Source of the DNA: Methylobacterium sp. R2-1
GTDB lineage: Bacteria; Pseudomonadota; Alphaproteobacteria; Rhizobiales; Beijerinckiaceae
Reading direction: 5' to 3'
Length of the DNA: 64,000 nt
Assembly: GCF_014191355.1 (NCBI RefSeq)
Contig: NZ_JACHWM010000003.1
Location: 186,001-250,000 of the forward strand
Below are positions 7,895 through 16,886 of the stretch, in pieces; positions within the stretch are counted from its first letter, which is position 1, and the number at the start of each line of letters is the position of its first letter. Under the pieces are notes generated by a model. The model did no database searches. It was not told the origin of the DNA and saw only the letters and a list, made by a program, of their open reading frames with translations. The translations under genes were made by a program, and so were the position numbers.

Positions 7895-8397
7895 ACGCCG
7901 TCGCTTCCCCGGCTGGCATGACGGATCGACGTGAGAGTTTTGCGCTCGGCGCAGGGTCATACCCGCCGGGCCGGCTCATCCGGGCTGATGCCGGCCCTCG
8001 GATGTACTCGGCCCGGACCGTATCGGCGATGTCGATGCCTTCAGGAGACGGCATCGTGAGGTGACCGAACGTCGTAGAATTCTTCCTGTTGGCCAATTGT
8101 GGTTGGATTATTATGTAATCACGTTGGATTGTTTTAATTTATATTCATGGAATAAATGCCTTCATCAACTGATTTGCTGCGATTTTTGCGAGTCGACTGC
8201 GAGGCTTAGATTCTATATTCAAATATATCTACAAACAAAATATTATATTCTATTGAATTGATCGGCGATGTTCAAAATAAAATGCGAGAACATCTTGGTC
8301 TTCTCGTTAACATATCTCATGTATCACGTCTTCGTCACCAGACCTGGGTGATCCGTGCGCGGCGGACACTTCGGCATTTTACGCGCCTCACTGTCCG
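7895..8397. other. 503-base gene-free region with an AT-rich island
   Basis: The first ~190 bases have normal GC and contain a small hairpin (CGATGCC, 8033-8039, with GGCATCG, 8050-8056). From about 8090 to 8330 the DNA becomes very AT-rich: I count 28% GC in 8101-8160 and 22% in 8221-8280, against roughly 65-70% around it. The stretch is full of TpA steps and short palindromes such as ATATT-CA-AATAT. A 66-codon open frame across it looks fortuitous. It forms the leader of the chemoreceptor gene and may be bound by a MucR/Ros-type or other AT-binding silencer (inference). Confidence 0.6.
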
Positions 8398-10081
8398 ATG
8401 CGTATGTCTCTCAAAGTTGCTCTCGTCGCCCTGTTCGGCGGGGTCACGCTCGTCACGATCGGCCAGGGTGTCATCTCTCTGACGGAGCTCTCGTCGATCC
8501 GCCGAGGCGTCAACGAGGTCGCCTCCAACTGGCTTCCATCGGTCATCACCATCAACGAGATGGGTGCCGCCGCGAGCCAGATACGCCTGCGGCAGTATCG
8601 GATCGTCACGACGTCCACCGATCACGACACGTTGGTGGCGAACCGCAACCTCTACGACCGCGCGGTGGCCGACATGGCGGCGGCGCGCAAGCGCTACGAG
8701 CCCGTGATCTTGGCTCCGGAAGAGCGCGTCCTCTACGCTCAGTTCTCCGAGCTGTGGAGCCGCTACGATGAGGCCAGCCAGCGGATCATCGCGATGATGG
8801 AGCGGGGCCAGCAGCGAGAAGCCATGGCGGAGCTGGTCGGGCCCAGCCTCCTCTCCGTGTACACGCAATCGAGCGACGTGCTCGCCCGCGCGATCGCCGT
8901 CAATCGCGACGGCTCCGTTCGCGACGCATCCGCCGCGGTCGACAATGTCGAGAAGGCGTCGCTCGCTGCGAGCGTCGCAATGGCGATCGCCGTGATCCTT
9001 GCCCTCGGTGCGATGACGTTCAGCTTCCTGCGGATCTCGCGGCCGATCACCGGCATCACCGGCATGATGGGGGCCCTCGCTGCGGGCGACGTCGAGACAC
9101 CCGTGCCTTACCGTCAGCGCCGGGACGAGATCGGCGCGATGGCCGGCGCGGTCCAGGTGTTCAAGGACAACCTGATCCGCACCCGTGCTCTGGAAGCCGA
9201 GACGGCGCTCGCCCGCGCTTCGGCCGAGGAACAGCGGAAGGCCGCGATGCGGGCGATGGCCGACAGTTTTGAGGCGGCGGTCGGCGGGATCATCGGCACC
9301 GTGACCGCGGCAGCGACCCAATTGCAGGCTACGGCCCAGAGCATGTCCGGGACCGCCGCCGAGACGGCCTCGCAATCCGTCACCGTAGCGTCCGCGGCCG
9401 AGGAGGCGGCGGCCAATGTCGGGACCGTCGCGGCCGCGGCCGAGGAACTCGGCACCTCCGTCCACGAGATCGGCCGGCAGGTGGCCAATTCGTCCGAACT
9501 CGCCCAGGCCGCGGTCGGCGAAGCCGATCAGACCGCCGGACTGGTCCAGAATCTGTCGAGCGCGGCCGCCAAGATCGGCGACGTGGTTTCGATGATCTCG
9601 ACGATCGCCGGGCAGACCAACCTGCTTGCGCTCAATGCCACGATCGAGGCGGCGCGCCGGCGAAGCCGGGCGTGGATTCGCGGTGGTCGCGGCGGAAGTG
9701 AAGGAACTCGCCAACCAGACCGCGCGGGCGACCAGCGAGATCGCGCAGCAGATCGGCACGATCCAGGGTGCGACCGATCAGGCGGTCTCGGCCATAGGCG
9801 GAATCTCCGGCCGCATCCGCGAGATCAACGGCGTCGCGGCCGGCATTGCAGCGGCGGTCGAGCAGCAGGGTGCCGCGACGCAGGAGATCGTGCGTAATGT
9901 CGCCCAAGCCTCGACCGGCACGGCCGAGGTCACGAGCAACATGGCCGGTGTGGCCCGCGCTTCGGAAGAAACCGGTGCGGCGGCGAACCAAGTGCTCGGC
10001 GCGGCCTCCGAGCTGTCTCGCCAGTCCGAGCGGCTCTCGGCGGAAGTGAGCCGCTTCCTCACGACAGTGCGCGCCGCGTGA
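8398..10081 (+). pseudogene. Methyl-accepting chemotaxis protein, interrupted by a frameshift
   Basis: Frame 1 (8398-9657) encodes a transmembrane segment (about residues 7-27), a helical periplasmic domain of ~160 residues, a second membrane segment (about 190-213), a HAMP domain with the DEIGAMA motif, and the first half of the signalling domain up to NATIEAAR. The remainder (9659-10081) continues two frames over with [32 protein letters not shown] and a normal C-terminus. Comparing with the invariant [12 protein letters not shown], two bases (one GC unit of a GCGCGC run) are missing at 9655-9658. Restored, the protein would be 561 aa. The break falls at the hairpin tip that contacts CheA/CheW, so frame 1 alone (499 aa with a nonsense tail) should not signal. 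Real mutation or sequencing error cannot be told apart here. Confidence 0.85.
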
Positions 10082-10231
10082 GCATCTGATGGTTCTGCGC
10101 GCCTGCGGTTCAATATTCGGTGACGGCCGCCTGAAGGAAGACCGTGACCAGGGCGTCCGTCGCGGCGACAAGGCGTAGCTCCGAGCGGGGGAGCAGAACG
10201 CCGTCTTCGGGCCAGCCTTCGGAATTGTGAA

Positions 10232-10259
10232 GAAGAGGTCGCCTTCGGGCGGCCTCTTC
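10232..10259. terminator. Terminator-like hairpin with UUCG tetraloop
   Basis: GAAGAGGTCGCC (10232-10243), loop TTCG, GGCGGCCTCTTC (10248-10259): twelve pairs with one G:U. It lies 150 bases after the chemoreceptor stop and 50 bases before the dehydrogenase start. No U-tract follows on the plus strand, so termination efficiency is uncertain. Confidence 0.55.
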
Positions 10260-10309
10260 CCATATGGGCCTGCGTCGATCCGAGAATCGAAACGCCACGG
10301 GAGACCGCC

Positions 10310-11323
10310 ATGCGCGCTTACGAGATGTCCGCCGCCGCAGGCCCCGAGAGCTGGAAGAGCGCCGAGCGTCCGACGCCCGAGCCGGGGCGCGGGCAGGTTC
10401 TGGTGCGGATGCGCGCCGCCTCCCTCAACTACCGCGACCTGCTGATCTGCGAGGGCCGCTACCCCTTCGCGATCAACCTCGATCGGCTGATCCCGGTCTC
10501 GGACGGAGCGGGCGAGATCGTTGCGCTCGGTGAGGGCGTGCGCCGCTTCAAGGGCGGCGAGCGGGTCGCCGGCATCTTTTCGCAGAGCTGGCTCGGCGGG
10601 GCACAGGTGGCCGATATGTGGCAGACCGCGCTCGGCGGCGCCATCGACGGGGTGCTGACCGAGTATCAGGTGTTCGACGAGGACGGGCTCGTCACGCTTC
10701 CCGCCCACCTCAGCTTCGAGGAAGGCGCGACGCTGCCCTGCGCGGCCGTGACCGCCTGGAACGCGCTCTACGGCCTCAAGCCCCTCAGGACCGGCGAGAC
10801 GGTGCTGACGCTCGGCACCGGCGGCGTCTCGATCTTCGCGATCCAGCTCGCGCATGCGGCGGGCGCGCGCGTCATCGCGACCTCGTCGAGCGATGCCAAA
10901 CTGGAGAGGGCCCGTGCCCTCGGCGCGAACGAGACCATCAACTATCGCGCCCATCCGGATTGGGAGCGGGAGGTCCGCCGGCTGACCGGTGGCGTGGGCG
11001 TCGATCACGTGGTGGAGGTCGGCGGCACCGGCACCCTGCCGCGCTCCATCGCTTCGACCCGGCCCGGCGGACATGTCGGCCTGATCGGCCTGCTTGCCGA
11101 GGGCGAGGCGATCGACCCGCTGGCGATCCTCGGCGCGAGTTGCATCGTGCGCGGCGTCGCCGTCGGCTCGCGGGAAATGTTCGAGGACATGAACCGCTCG
11201 ATCGCCCTGCACCGGATCAAACCGGTGATCGATCGGGTCTACGGCTTCGAGGAGGCACCCGCCGCCCTGGCGGCCTTGGCCGAGGCCGCGCATGTCGGCA
11301 AGATCGTGATCCGGATCGGTTGA
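10310..11323 (+). CDS. Zinc-less medium-chain (quinone-type) alcohol dehydrogenase/oxidoreductase
   Basis: 337 aa. GroES-like N-terminal domain (residues ~1-130, with SLNYRDLLICEGRYP) and a Rossmann NAD(P)-binding domain with LGTGGVSIFAIQLAHAAGA around residue 165. The family's NYRD replaces the catalytic zinc Cys, and the structural zinc cysteine cluster is absent, as in quinone oxidoreductase-like MDR enzymes. Expected to reduce a quinone, enone or aldehyde with NADPH; substrate unknown. No adjoining pathway gene indicates its role; the small secreted-protein gene follows after 29 bases. Confidence 0.85.
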   Translation: MRAYEMSAAAGPESWKSAERPTPEPGRGQVLVRMRAASLNYRDLLICEGRYPFAINLDRLIPVSDGAGEIVALGEGVRRFKGGERVAGIFSQSWLGGAQVADMWQTALGGAIDGVLTEYQVFDEDGLVTLPAHLSFEEGATLPCAAVTAWNALYGLKPLRTGETVLTLGTGGVSIFAIQLAHAAGARVIATSSSDAKLERARALGANETINYRAHPDWEREVRRLTGGVGVDHVVEVGGTGTLPRSIASTRPGGHVGLIGLLAEGEAIDPLAILGASCIVRGVAVGSREMFEDMNRSIALHRIKPVIDRVYGFEEAPAALAALAEAAHVGKIVIRIG

Positions 11324-11352
11324 CGGCCGTCCATTGGAGAAAGGGACCGGCG

Positions 11353-11691
11353 ATGCGTGCGGCGTGGTGGGGGCTCTTCTCGGCACTGCTTCTGCCAACG
11401 GCAGCCAGCGCACAGGACGTCACGACGGTGCGGACCGAGACCTTTCCCCGGCCACCCTATTCCGGTGCGACCTACTACATCTACGAGCGGGCGGGCCGAA
11501 CGATCTGCACCAAGCTCGCGGTCTGCAATAAATTCGACCAGTGCGAGACCACGTACGTCGCCGGTGCCTTCCGGGCATCCGAGGACAATGCCACCGGCAA
11601 CCCGTATGGGACGACGCCGGCAGTGCCGATCGCTCCCGCCTCGCTCGGCAAGCATGTCTGCCTGACACGGTTCGGCTTGGTGCAGCGATAG
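11353..11691 (+). CDS. Small secreted Cys-containing hypothetical protein
   Basis: 112 aa. A Sec signal peptide (AWWGLFSALLLPTAASA, cleavage after residue ~21 before QDV) is followed by a compact domain with four cysteines (TICTKLAVC, QCET, HVCL), suggesting disulfides in the periplasm. I do not recognise the family. The ATG at 11353 is chosen because it begins the signal peptide; the frame is open far upstream but antisense-like. It is 29 bases downstream of the oxidoreductase gene and converges with trmJ, 3 bases apart, leaving no room for a separate terminator between the two stops. Confidence 0.65.
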   Translation: MRAAWWGLFSALLLPTAASAQDVTTVRTETFPRPPYSGATYYIYERAGRTICTKLAVCNKFDQCETTYVAGAFRASEDNATGNPYGTTPAVPIAPASLGKHVCLTRFGLVQR

Positions 11692-11694
11692 CCT

Positions 11695-12432
11695 CTACGC
11701 CTCGTCGCCTTTCGATTCGCGTCGGTTCAGTGCCCGCAGCGCCCCGCGGAAGGTGCGCACGTCCTGATCGGTCAGCGCCATGCGGTGGAGCATGTCGCGC
11801 ATGTTGCGGGCGATGATCTCGCGCTTTTCCGGCGGGTAGAAGCCGGCGCTCGCCAGCGTCTCCTCCAGGCTGGCGAACAGCGACAGCAGCGCCTCCCGGG
11901 TCGCGGGCGGCGAGAGCAGTTCCCCGGAGAAGCGCAGGGTCGCGAGCCCGGCCGCACGGCGCCACTCGTAGCCCATCAGCAGCACGGCCTGGGCGAGGTT
12001 GAGCGAGGGGAATTCATCCGTCACCGGGAAGGTGACGATGGCGTCGGCGAGCGACACCTCGTCGTTGCTCAAGCCCACCCGCTCACGCCCGAACATCAGC
12101 CCGATCCGCTCACCGCGCCCGATCCGCTCGGCGGTGGCCGTCATGGCTTCCTCGGGAGCGAAGACCCGCTTCATCTGCCCGCGCTCGCGGGCGGTGGTGG
12201 CGAGCACGTGGTGCAGGTCGGCGATGGCCTCGGAAAGGGTGGTGTAGACCTTCGCGCAATCGAGCACGTGCGTCGCGCCGGAGGCCGCCTCCCGCACGCC
12301 CTTCTTCGGCCAGCCGTTCTTCGGCGCCACGAGGCGCAACTCGGACAGGCCGAAATTCGCCATGGCGCGGGCGGTCATGCCGATGTTCTCGGCAAGTTGC
12401 GGCTCGACCAGGATGACGACGGGCGCGCTCAT
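11695..12432 (-). CDS. trmJ: tRNA (cytidine/uridine-2'-O)-methyltransferase, TrmJ-type SPOUT enzyme
   Basis: 245 aa. SPOUT/TrmH-family motifs: VILVEPQLAENIGMTARAMANFGL (motif 1, near residue 5), FGRERVGLSNDEVSLAD (motif 2, about 128) and FPSLNLAQAVLLMGYEW (motif 3, about 155) forming the knotted SAM site. TrmJ methylates the 2'-O of position 32 in certain tRNAs; the C-terminal extension fits TrmJ rather than TrmL. The start at 12432 gives the family's MSAPVVILVEPQL N-terminus; an upstream ATG would add 18 Arg-rich residues. It lies downstream of the Fae homologue on the same strand, separated by a strong hairpin. Confidence 0.85.
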   Translation of the reverse strand: MSAPVVILVEPQLAENIGMTARAMANFGLSELRLVAPKNGWPKKGVREAASGATHVLDCAKVYTTLSEAIADLHHVLATTARERGQMKRVFAPEEAMTATAERIGRGERIGLMFGRERVGLSNDEVSLADAIVTFPVTDEFPSLNLAQAVLLMGYEWRRAAGLATLRFSGELLSPPATREALLSLFASLEETLASAGFYPPEKREIIARNMRDMLHRMALTDQDVRTFRGALRALNRRESKGDEA

Positions 12433-12459
12433 TGTCCCAGCACTCAAACGCATCGGAGG

Positions 12460-12484
12460 GCGCCGCCGGCAGAGCCGGCGGCGC
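12460..12484. terminator. Strong hairpin between the Fae homologue and trmJ
   Basis: GCGCCGCCGGC (12460-12470), loop AGA, GCCGGCGGCGC (12474-12484): eleven perfect G:C pairs. It starts 17 bases after the stop of the minus-strand Fae homologue and should terminate that transcript or form its stabilising 3' end. There is no U-tract. Confidence 0.7.
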
Positions 12485-12500
12485 AAGATCCGGAGGGACC

Positions 12501-13049
12501 TCAGATCTTACCGTCGAGGCCCATCTGGTAGTACTTGTGGACGATCTTGTCCTGGTTCTCGAGCAGCCAATCGATCGAGGGCTCGTTGGTCATGGCCTTA
12601 CGGATCGCCTCGGTCATGCCCTTGCGCTGGATCTCGAACAGCGCCTTGTGATCGACATTCTCGGCCTGGATCACGCCGGGGCTGAGCCAGACCGAGCAGA
12701 TGATGCCGAGATCGTTGGCCTTCTCTTTGGGGATGTAGCCGGCCCGCACCGCGTCGAGCACGCCGTTCGCGATGGCGTACTGCACCGTGCCCATCAGGAT
12801 CGAGGTGTACTTGTTCTCCGTCACGCTCACCTTGGAGACGCACAGCGTCACCGGGCGGACCATGATGTCCGTGTTCAGGAGCGCGAAGACGCGGCTGTGG
12901 CCGACGACCTGATCGCCGGTGAGCGTGGCGAGCGCGGTGCCGACGGGACCGTCGAGCTCGCCGATGATGACCTCGGGCTCGGACGCGGTGTTGGGCGGGC
13001 CGCCCGCGACGAGGGCCTCGCCGGCGCGCAGGATGATGCGGTCGCTCAT
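12501..13049 (-). CDS. Formaldehyde-activating enzyme (Fae) homologue
   Basis: 182 aa. The whole length aligns with Fae, which condenses formaldehyde with tetrahydromethanopterin: GEALVAGG at residue ~10, VIIGELDGPVGTAL, ALLNTDIMVRPVTLCVSKVSV (matching the [22 protein letters not shown] region), AIANGVLDAVRAGYIP, and EIQRKGMTEAIRKAMTNEP at the C-terminus. Compared with Fae from memory, the segment that holds the proposed catalytic His17 (NEVAHIDLIIG) reads NTASEPEVIIG here, so that His seems replaced. It may therefore be one of the Fae paralogues (fae2/fae3 type) with another role, such as binding or sensing formaldehyde. The start has AGGA at a good distance (GGAAGGACACACC-ATG). Monocistronic, divergent from icd. 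Confidence 0.85.
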   Translation of the reverse strand: MSDRIILRAGEALVAGGPPNTASEPEVIIGELDGPVGTALATLTGDQVVGHSRVFALLNTDIMVRPVTLCVSKVSVTENKYTSILMGTVQYAIANGVLDAVRAGYIPKEKANDLGIICSVWLSPGVIQAENVDHKALFEIQRKGMTEAIRKAMTNEPSIDWLLENQDKIVHKYYQMGLDGKI

Positions 13050-13477
13050 GGTGTGTCCTTCCTCGTGATCGGCCGTTTGTATGACGCGCGGGTCGTCGCA
13101 GCGCCGGCCGTGTTTGTCCAGGCTGCTTAGCGCTACGCTGACACGCGCTCTTGCGCGGGACCGACATCCGCTTTGGCTGAGCGACGCCCGAGCCGGGCGA
13201 CCGCGGCTCACCGCCTCGCCTTCGCCCGTCTCCATGGGGGAACCGTGAGCGACAGGACGCGCTACATCGTGGCGCTCCGACCGGACCGGCGCCGGGCCTA
13301 CACTCAGGGCCGGAGACACTCAGGGTCGGTGACAGTTTCACGCTTCCGAAACCGGCACTTCGAGCCCCGCTTTGTCGCCTTGCTGCGCTGCGTTATAGGG
13401 GCGGCGACAGGGTTCCGGGGAAGACGTGCGACGGGCAATCGGCCGGGCGCCCGGCACCGGGTAACTGAGGGACCGAC
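13050..13477. other. Divergent intergenic region between the Fae homologue and icd
   Basis: 428 bases without a convincing gene. It must hold the promoters of both flanking genes. A 10-base direct repeat, ACACTCAGGG, occurs at 13300-13309 and 13316-13325 and could be a regulator site. GAGGGA precedes the icd start codon. I see no recognisable riboswitch. Confidence 0.5.
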
Positions 13478-14692
13478 ATGGCGAAGATCAAGGTGGCCAA
13501 TCCGGTCGTCGAGCTCGACGGCGACGAGATGACCCGGATCATCTGGGCGGAGATCAAGAACAAGCTCATCCACCCCTACCTGGATCTCGACCTCGACTAT
13601 TACGACCTCGGCGTCGAGCATCGTGACGCGACCAACGATCAGGTGACGATCGATGCGGCCGAGGCGATCAAGCGCCACGGCGTCGGCGTGAAATGCGCCA
13701 CGATCACGCCGGACGAGGCCCGCGTCGAGGAGTTCAAGCTCAAGGAGATGTGGCGCTCGCCCAACGGTACGATCCGCAACATCCTCGGCGGCGTGATTTT
13801 CCGCGAGCCGATCATCTGCTCGAACGTGCCGCGCCTCGTGCCGGGCTGGACCCAGCCTTTCGTCATCGGCCGCCACGCCTATGGCGACCAGTATCGTGCC
13901 ACGGACTTCAAGGTTCCGGGCAAGGGCCGCCTCACCATCAAGTTCGAGGGTGACGACGGCACCGTGATCGAGAAAGAAGTGTTCAAGTTCCCCGATGCCG
14001 GTGTCGCCATGTCGATGTATAACATCGACCAGTCGATCATCGATTTTGCGCGGGCCTCGTTCAACTACGGCCTCGCCCGCAAGTACCCGGTCTATCTGAG
14101 CACCAAGAACACCATTCTGAAGACCTATGACGGCCGGTTCAAGGACCTGTTCCAGAAGGTGTTCGACGAGGAGTTCAAGTCGAAGTTCCAGTCGCTCGGC
14201 CTCACCTACGAGCACCGCCTGATCGACGACATGGTGGCCTCGTGCCTCAAGTGGTCGGGCGGCTATGTCTGGGCCTGCAAGAACTACGATGGCGACGTGC
14301 AGTCGGACACGGCCGCGCAGGGCTTCGGCTCGCTCGGCCTGATGACCTCGGTGCTGATGACGCCGGACGGCCAGACGGTGGAGGCCGAGGCCGCCCACGG
14401 CACCGTGACCCGTCACTACCGCGAGCACCAGAAGGGTAAGGCGACCTCAACCAACTCGATCGCCTCGATCTTCGCCTGGACCCGTGGCCTCGCCCATCGG
14501 GCCAAGCTCGACGGCAACGCCGATCTCGCGAAGTTCGCCTCGACGCTGGAGAAGGTCTGCGTCGACACCGTCGAGGCCGGCCACATGACGAAGGATCTCG
14601 CCCTCCTCGTCGGTCCGGACCAGAAGTGGCTCACCACCAACGGCTTCCTCGACAAGGTCGATGAGAACCTGAAGGCGGCGATGGCTGTCTGA
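13478..14692 (+). CDS. icd: NADP-dependent isocitrate dehydrogenase
   Basis: 404 aa, the homodimeric eukaryote-like (type II) class: [20 protein letters not shown] at the N-terminus, [12 protein letters not shown] (substrate-phosphate region, about residues 94-105), [28 protein letters not shown] (metal-binding Asp residues, about 250-280) and [17 protein letters not shown] (NADP contacts, about 305). Converts isocitrate to 2-oxoglutarate in the TCA cycle, supplying NADPH. Its length is normal. The ATG at 13478 has a clear Shine-Dalgarno. A perfect hairpin 14 bases after the stop should end the transcript. Assignment is certain. Confidence 0.97.
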   Translation: MAKIKVANPVVELDGDEMTRIIWAEIKNKLIHPYLDLDLDYYDLGVEHRDATNDQVTIDAAEAIKRHGVGVKCATITPDEARVEEFKLKEMWRSPNGTIRNILGGVIFREPIICSNVPRLVPGWTQPFVIGRHAYGDQYRATDFKVPGKGRLTIKFEGDDGTVIEKEVFKFPDAGVAMSMYNIDQSIIDFARASFNYGLARKYPVYLSTKNTILKTYDGRFKDLFQKVFDEEFKSKFQSLGLTYEHRLIDDMVASCLKWSGGYVWACKNYDGDVQSDTAAQGFGSLGLMTSVLMTPDGQTVEAEAAHGTVTRHYREHQKGKATSTNSIASIFAWTRGLAHRAKLDGNADLAKFASTLEKVCVDTVEAGHMTKDLALLVGPDQKWLTTNGFLDKVDENLKAAMAV

Positions 14693-14706
14693 GGGGGCGG
14701 TACGAC

Positions 14707-14733
14707 CACCCTCTCCCGCAGAGGGAGAGGGTG
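14707..14733. terminator. Perfect palindromic hairpin between icd and a convergent gene
   Basis: CACCCTCTCCC (14707-14717), loop GCAGA, GGGAGAGGGTG (14723-14733): eleven perfect pairs. It lies between two convergent stop codons, so it can act on both strands. The CCCTCTCC...GGAGAGGG form is a common dispersed palindrome in this group of bacteria, so it may be a repeat unit used as a terminator. Confidence 0.75.
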
Positions 14734-14742
14734 ACGCGACCG

Positions 14743-15060
14743 TCAGCCCGCCTTCTTCGCCGCATTCCGCTTGCGCGTCTCGGCCGCCTTCTTGGCCGAG
14801 GCCGAGCGCTCCTCCTTCGTGCGTGAGGCCGACGCCGAGCCGCCTGTACGACCGCCCTTGTGCGCGGCCGGGTGGCCCGTCGCCTGGCCGCGGCCCGAGC
14901 CGCCGGGCTTCTTGCCGCCGCCGTCGTCCTTGTTGACGGTCGCCCAGGCGCGGGATTCCGCTTCCTTCTCAGGCACCCCGCGGGACTCGTAGGATTCGGC
15001 GATGTGCTCCGCCTTACGGATCTGCTTGTCCGTGTATTTCGACTTGTCGCCCTGAGCCAT
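14743..15060 (-). CDS. Small basic Lys/Gly-rich protein ('plasmid stabilization protein' type)
   Basis: 105 aa, strongly basic. The N-terminal ~45 residues (KYTDKQIRKAEHIAESYESRGVPEKEAESRAWATVNK) form the conserved part; the rest is low complexity: GGGKKPGGSGRG, HKGGRTGG, then SASAKKAAETRKRNAAKKAG, resembling histone H1-like tails or KGG stress proteins. Often annotated 'plasmid stabilization protein' in Methylobacterium, but no toxin or antitoxin fold is visible. Nucleic-acid binding and a stress role are plausible from composition only. It lies 26 bases downstream of the LOV kinase start region's 3' partner: the kinase gene ends at 15087 on the same strand order, placing this gene upstream of nothing and next to the icd terminator. 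Confidence 0.7.
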   Translation of the reverse strand: MAQGDKSKYTDKQIRKAEHIAESYESRGVPEKEAESRAWATVNKDDGGGKKPGGSGRGQATGHPAAHKGGRTGGSASASRTKEERSASAKKAAETRKRNAAKKAG

Positions 15061-15086
15061 GATGCTCTCCCGATCTGCCGCGCCGG

Positions 15087-16682
15087 TCAGGTTCGGATCG
15101 GCGCGTCGAGGGTCGTCCGCACCCGCCGGATCAACTCGGCGCGGCGGTACGGCTTGTTCAGGATATCGAACTCCGGACGCTCGATTCCGGTTCGCTCCAG
15201 GCTGGCCTCGGCGTAGCCGGTGGTGAGCAAAATTCTGAGAGCAGGGTGGCGGCGGCGCGCCTCGCGGGCGAGCGACAGGCCGTCCATACCGCCGGGCATG
15301 ATCAGGTCGGAGAAGAGCAGGTCGATCTCCGGGTGGTCGCTCAAGATCTCCAGGGCCTCGCGGCCGTGACGAGCCATCAGGGTGCCGTAGCCGTAATCGC
15401 GCAGGATCGCCCGGGCGAGTTCGGCGACGTCGGCGCGGTCGTCCACGATCAGGATCGTCTCCGTGCCCGGTCGCTCCTCCGTCGAAGGAGGCTCCGGCCT
15501 CGGCTCACCCTCCTCCTCGGTGGCCGGGAAGGACAGGCGCACGGTCGTCCCCTCCCCCACCGCCGACTCGATCTGCGCGAAGCCGCCGGACTGCTTGGCG
15601 AAGCCGTAGACCATGGACAGGCCGAGCCCGGTGCCCTTGCCCTCCTCCTTCGTAGTGAAGAACGGGTCCATCACCCGTGCGAGCATGTCCGAGGGGATGC
15701 CGGAACCCGTATCCGTCACCGCAACGCTGACGAGGCGGCCCGTGCCGTCGGGGCGACCGGCTTCCTCGTTGCGGGTCGTGATGGTGACGCGCCCTCCCTC
15801 CGGCATCGCATCGCGGGCGTTGATGAGCACGTTGAGCAGGGCGACCTCGGCCTGAGTCCGGTCGATCCGGCAGGCGAGGAGATCGGGGGCAAGGTCGGTC
15901 TCGATCGTCACCGCGTCGCCCAGCGTGCGCGCTGCCAGTTCCTTGGTCTCGGAGACGAGGTCGTTGAGGTTGAGGGTGCGGCCGACGAGGCGCTGCTTGC
16001 GGGCGAAGGCGAGCAATTGCTGCGTCAGCGTCGAGGCCCGCTCCGCCGCCTCGCGGATGTTGGCGACGGCGCGGCCCATGCGTCCCGGATCGGCATCCGG
16101 CCGCTCGAGATTGGTCGCCAGCGAGTCGGCGTAGCCCAGGATGACCTGGAGCAGATTGTTGAAGTCGTGGGCGATCCCACCGGTGAGCTGCCCGATCGCC
16201 TCCATCTTCTGCGACTGATGCAGCGACTCCTCGGCGAGGCGGCGGCGGGTGATGTCGAGCTGCGAGCCGAAGAAGTACACGAGGTCGCCGGCCGCGTTGT
16301 AGACCGGGCTCACGAACAGCGCGTTCCAGAAGGGCGAGCCGTCCTTGCGATAGTTGAGGATTTCGGTGGCGATGTCGCGCCGCGCCGCGACGGCCTCGCG
16401 CACTTGCGTCCGCGTCGCCGGATCGGTCTCAGGGCCTTGGAGAAAGCGGCAGTTGCGGCCGATCACCTCCTCCCGCGCATAGCCCGTCATTTCAAGGAAG
16501 GCTTGGTTCACGAAGACGATCGGATGGTCGTCACGGTTCGGATCGACCACCGCCATCGGCATGCGCGTCATGGTGACGGCCGCGAAGAAGATGTCGCTGC
16601 CGGCGTCGAACTCGTGGCCGGCCGCACCGGTCTCGACGCTCGCATGGACGCCGTGGGGTCGTTTTTCGGGAATGTCGGTCAT
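15087..16682 (-). CDS. LOV-domain hybrid histidine kinase with C-terminal receiver
   Basis: 531 aa from the ATG at 16682 (MTDIPEKRP). Order of domains: LOV/PAS (about residues 35-150) with the flavin-binding [13 protein letters not shown], whose Cys forms the photo-adduct; histidine kinase H-box [17 protein letters not shown] (about 175-190), N-box [15 protein letters not shown]-boxes DTGSGIP and [13 protein letters not shown]; receiver domain (about 415-530) with DDRAD, phospho-acceptor [11 protein letters not shown], and NKPY. It lacks membrane segments, so acts in the cytoplasm. As a blue-light-sensing kinase it probably signals through its own receiver and a separate response regulator. 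The gene stands 204 bases downstream of glgX on the same strand, and 26 bases upstream of the small basic protein's start. Confidence 0.92.
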   Translation of the reverse strand: MTDIPEKRPHGVHASVETGAAGHEFDAGSDIFFAAVTMTRMPMAVVDPNRDDHPIVFVNQAFLEMTGYAREEVIGRNCRFLQGPETDPATRTQVREAVAARRDIATEILNYRKDGSPFWNALFVSPVYNAAGDLVYFFGSQLDITRRRLAEESLHQSQKMEAIGQLTGGIAHDFNNLLQVILGYADSLATNLERPDADPGRMGRAVANIREAAERASTLTQQLLAFARKQRLVGRTLNLNDLVSETKELAARTLGDAVTIETDLAPDLLACRIDRTQAEVALLNVLINARDAMPEGGRVTITTRNEEAGRPDGTGRLVSVAVTDTGSGIPSDMLARVMDPFFTTKEEGKGTGLGLSMVYGFAKQSGGFAQIESAVGEGTTVRLSFPATEEEGEPRPEPPSTEERPGTETILIVDDRADVAELARAILRDYGYGTLMARHGREALEILSDHPEIDLLFSDLIMPGGMDGLSLAREARRRHPALRILLTTGYAEASLERTGIERPEFDILNKPYRRAELIRRVRTTLDAPIRT

Positions 16683-16886
16683 GCGAACCCACGGCGTGGC
16701 GTGACGGTCGAGGCCACCGGCGTTGCCGCTTCCTCGATTCAAAGATGAGGGCGTCGTCGGGAAAAAAGGGGCCCCGGCTTCGGCAGAAAGACGTTGCAAA
16801 GTGTAGGGCGAGGCTACGGTAGGATCTCGGCCTCCGAACCGTGGCAGCGGGAGGGACCACCCCCAAAGGCGGCCCTCCCCGCGGCG

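Noticed and set aside
8061..8261. 66-codon open frame over the AT-rich leader
   Set aside because: Composition is non-coding in character, it has no RBS or homology, and it ends in the promoter region of the MCP.
16849..16879. GGGAGGG...CCCTCCC repeat after glgX
   Set aside because: A seven-pair stem with a 17-base loop and no T-run is too weak to call a terminator.
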